From Lineus longissimus (taxonomy: Eukaryota; Nemertea; Pilidiophora; Heteronemertea; Lineidae): DNA of 64,000 nt. The translations under genes and the position numbers were made by a program. Positions 62,291-64,000 of this stretch are shown in pieces; the stretch's first letter is position 1, and every line of letters begins with the position of its first letter. Where the stretch lies: assembly GCF_910592395.1 (NCBI RefSeq), contig NC_088312.1:14301292-14365291 (forward strand), given 5' to 3'. The notes under the pieces are model-generated. The model was given only the letters and a program-made list of their open reading frames with translations, did no database searches and was not told where the DNA came from.

Positions 62291-63530
62291 ACAATCTGTG
62301 AATTTTGAATGTTAACTTGAGCATCAGAAACCACAAATATGTGCATTTTGTATGGCCCCTTTCCAGATTCTTTTGTTATCGACAATTGAATACCATCTTT
62401 AGTGTTTTGAAGCTTTTTGCCCGATCCGTGTAATCTATTGTCTTCAGTAGTTCTCAGGTCCAACCAAAGACCGTAGTTATTCGAGTCTCCATAGTACTTT
62501 TTCATAGACATGTTGCAGTCGTAAGTTTTCTTTAAGTCTTCGGTCATGAAGTGTTTCTTGATCTCCTCCCATTGATCTAGCATTCTCATTCCTTCTGGGA
62601 ATACCTGATTAGCAACTCCTTCGATGGTTATTTGAACTTTTGTTATGTTAGGATTTCAAACTTTTCAGAATCTCTTGAACCATCAGTGTAATCAGAAATG
62701 AATAGAAGTAATAGTCCTTTTATGGACATTCGAGGAAAATTGATGTTCTCGTTGATCAGCGTTTCATTGGCCGTTACGTTGACAGTTTTGAAGTGATCTA
62801 CCCAATCGTAATAGATGGAGAAACCTGAATTGTACTTGTTTGTAAGCGTATTGGCTAATCCCTTGTTAGTTACTGTGTCATATTCAAAACTGATATTTTC
62901 AAGTTTGTAATTCATGTTTGCAGTTGTACTGGTAACGATGATCTCCTCCTTTGGTGCTAACGTAATCTCGATGATCACATCCTCTTGAATTGGAAACTTG
63001 TAAAATGGAGCATAGTTGAAAAATAGTTCAAAATCTAACGGTATGTTGTACTTGGTTCCAAATACTTTCTTCAGTGTTTTCTCATCGCTGGTTTCACCGG
63101 TAACGTCGGCTTCTGCCACACCTGATCTCAACTTTCTAAGATTTTCTGACTGAATACCTTGAAAAACACTATCGTTCCTTTGCTCTTGTGTTAACCACAG
63201 ATCTTTAAAAGTCGAATAATGACTGTATTCATTGAGATCAAATATCTGTTCCGTTCCCCACTTAATTACCATCTTGGATAACAGGTTTCTGCCGAGATTG
63301 TTAACCACGCTGTTCTTTGAATCACCAGAAATGGTGACATCAGCTGACAGAAAAAGAGACCTGGGTACAAAGAACGTATTTTCTCTTAAAGCAGGTATTC
63401 TAATGTACAATGTTTCTTTTGGGTTAGCAGAAGACGGATTGTGCGTGATAATGTGATGATTTCTCTCGGCCTTTAATCCGAGTGGAATCTTATGACTCCT
63501 TTCAGTGTTGAGCAGTACTCCAGTTGTCAT
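62275..63530 (-). pseudogene. Polinton major capsid protein, one frame change
   Basis: The main frame (63530-62643, 295 codons) and a second frame (from about 62,650 to 62275) together cover one capsid protein; the frame changes by one base near 62,648. Recognisable stretches: KETLYIRIPALRENTFFVPR, FLSADVTISGD, LLSKMVIKWGTEQIFDLNEY and DFELFFNYAPFYKFPIQEDV, and in the second frame MRMLDQWEEIKKHFM and YGLWLDLRTTEDN. This beta-rich pattern fits Polinton double-jelly-roll capsid proteins, which build an icosahedral shell. TAAATAGAATG precedes the start. The family call rests on gene context plus sequence style. Confidence 0.88.
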
Positions 63531-63599
63531 TCTATTTAATTTACTTGAAAATCATTCTATTTATTTGATCATTTCATCTCTGACTTGAAAATCATTCAA

Positions 63600-63648
63600 T
63601 CATTGATTTTACTTAGCAGCTTTAATTTTACTTAGCAGCTTTAACAGC
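63600..63648. repeat. Tandem repeat over the stop of the last gene
   Basis: TTTTACTTAGCAGCTTTAA is present twice, followed by another CAGCTTTAA. It duplicates the C-terminal coding end (AVKAAK and stop) of the minus-strand gene. Confidence 0.8.
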
Positions 63649-64000
63649 TTTAACACCTTCTATCAAACCATAAATTATGGAGCTAACAACAACAATCACT
63701 AGAATGACTAGATGTTCGGCCATGAACCCAACAACTGCACCAATTGTTTTCAGGAGAAATGATACGATAGAACCGATGATTCCCGGTAAAGCCGCAACTG
63801 ATTTCTTGGCCAGTTCTTTTAGCCATTCAGCTAACTTCTTTAGTCCTTCTTTAACTTTATCTGGAATCGATGATGGTTTATCCGGACTTGGCGGAGTAGG
63901 ACTTGGTGGTACTGGTTTATGCACAGGTTTCAAAGCATTACTGATACCAAGACCTAAAGTGGTAATTATCATAATCACTGCAGCGACTATTGCAGCAATT
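63628..64000 (-). CDS. Polinton hydrophobic protein, 5' end outside the window
   Basis: The frame is open to the window edge, so the true start is to the right. Visible in order: a hydrophobic segment (AAIVAAVIMIITTLGLG), a proline-rich linker (KPVPPSPTPPSPDKP), an amphipathic helix (VKEGLKKLAEWLKELAKKS), a glycine-containing hydrophobic stretch (ALPGIIGSIVSFLLKTIGAV) and a final transmembrane helix (LVILVIVVVSSIIYGLIEG). The plan resembles membrane-active or virion-membrane proteins seen beside Polinton capsid genes. No function is established. Confidence 0.65.
   Translation of the reverse strand, partial: IAAIVAAVIMIITTLGLGISNALKPVHKPVPPSPTPPSPDKPSSIPDKVKEGLKKLAEWLKELAKKSVAALPGIIGSIVSFLLKTIGAVVGFMAEHLVILVIVVVSSIIYGLIEGVKAVKAAK

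Larger units (their letters stand above)
49235..64000. mobile_element. Polinton/Maverick (virus-like DNA element), partial
   Basis: About 14.8 kb with the hallmark gene set: protein-primed DNA polymerase B, RVE-type integrase with chromodomain, A32/FtsK-HerA packaging ATPase, double-jelly-roll-type major capsid and minor capsid proteins. Gene blocks run plus (49520-52188), minus (52215-59964), plus (ATPase 59996-60604) and minus (60635 to the edge). The left limit is set at an iterated AGTAATAGGGAAA motif, since Polinton ends start with AG; this is provisional. The right terminus and the expected cysteine protease are outside the window. Several core genes carry stops or frame changes, so this copy is inactive or nearly so. 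Confidence 0.93.

Overview
The window is eukaryotic nuclear DNA from an animal, most likely a marine invertebrate. It has no operons and little host coding sequence, and the mix of elements (Polinton/Maverick, Ngaro-type tyrosine-recombinase retrotransposon, CR1/L2-type LINE, Ty3/gypsy, pogo-like transposase, many foldback and MITE-like elements, a 5S-like repeat) is typical of mollusc, brachiopod, annelid, hemichordate or amphioxus genomes. I cannot name the species.

Layout. 0.2-11.4 kb: non-coding DNA with inverted-repeat elements, a Mutator-like element with a 9-bp target duplication, a decayed LINE fragment, one candidate host exon (LamG-like) and a dispersed repeat pair. 11.4-15.95 kb: a Ty3/gypsy retrotransposon on the minus strand with near-identical 146/147-bp LTRs and a 5-bp target duplication, but a broken pol. 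16.5-19.0 kb: a decayed pogo/Tigger-like transposase gene interrupted by a MITE. 20.5-20.9 kb: tandem 5S-rRNA-like repeat. 22.2-23.2 kb: the best copy of a MITE family with TTA target duplications. 23.9-29.1 kb: Ngaro-like element (SGNH hydrolase, Gag, RT, RNase H, tyrosine recombinase; several frameshifts). 30.5-34.8 kb: CR1/L2-type LINE on the minus strand with an open ORF2. 35-49 kb: mostly non-coding, with more foldback and MITE copies, a tRNA-like Pol III unit, a CXC-domain gene fragment and a possible PAN-like exon.

49.2-64.0 kb: about 14.8 kb of a Polinton/Maverick, a virus-like element, running off the right edge. It carries a protein-primed DNA polymerase B, a chromodomain integrase, an A32/FtsK-like packaging ATPase, a major capsid protein, two homologous minor-capsid (penton)-like proteins, a zinc-ribbon/HNH-type protein, a small zinc-ribbon protein, and several membrane or unknown proteins. 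Polymerase copies the element, integrase inserts it, and ATPase plus capsid genes imply particle formation. The expected cysteine protease is not in the window and may lie past the right edge. Polymerase, integrase, ATPase, HNH, MCP and one unknown gene each carry at least one stop or frame change, so this copy looks recently inactivated.

The most interesting signal is in the Polinton: all 15 gene starts visible in it have TAAAT at or within a few bases of the ATG (10 as TAAATG overlapping the start codon, like poxvirus late promoters), and the divergent integrase/ATPase pair shares a tiny gap bounded by a perfect 11-bp inverted repeat of this motif. Short tandem duplications sit at most gene junctions.
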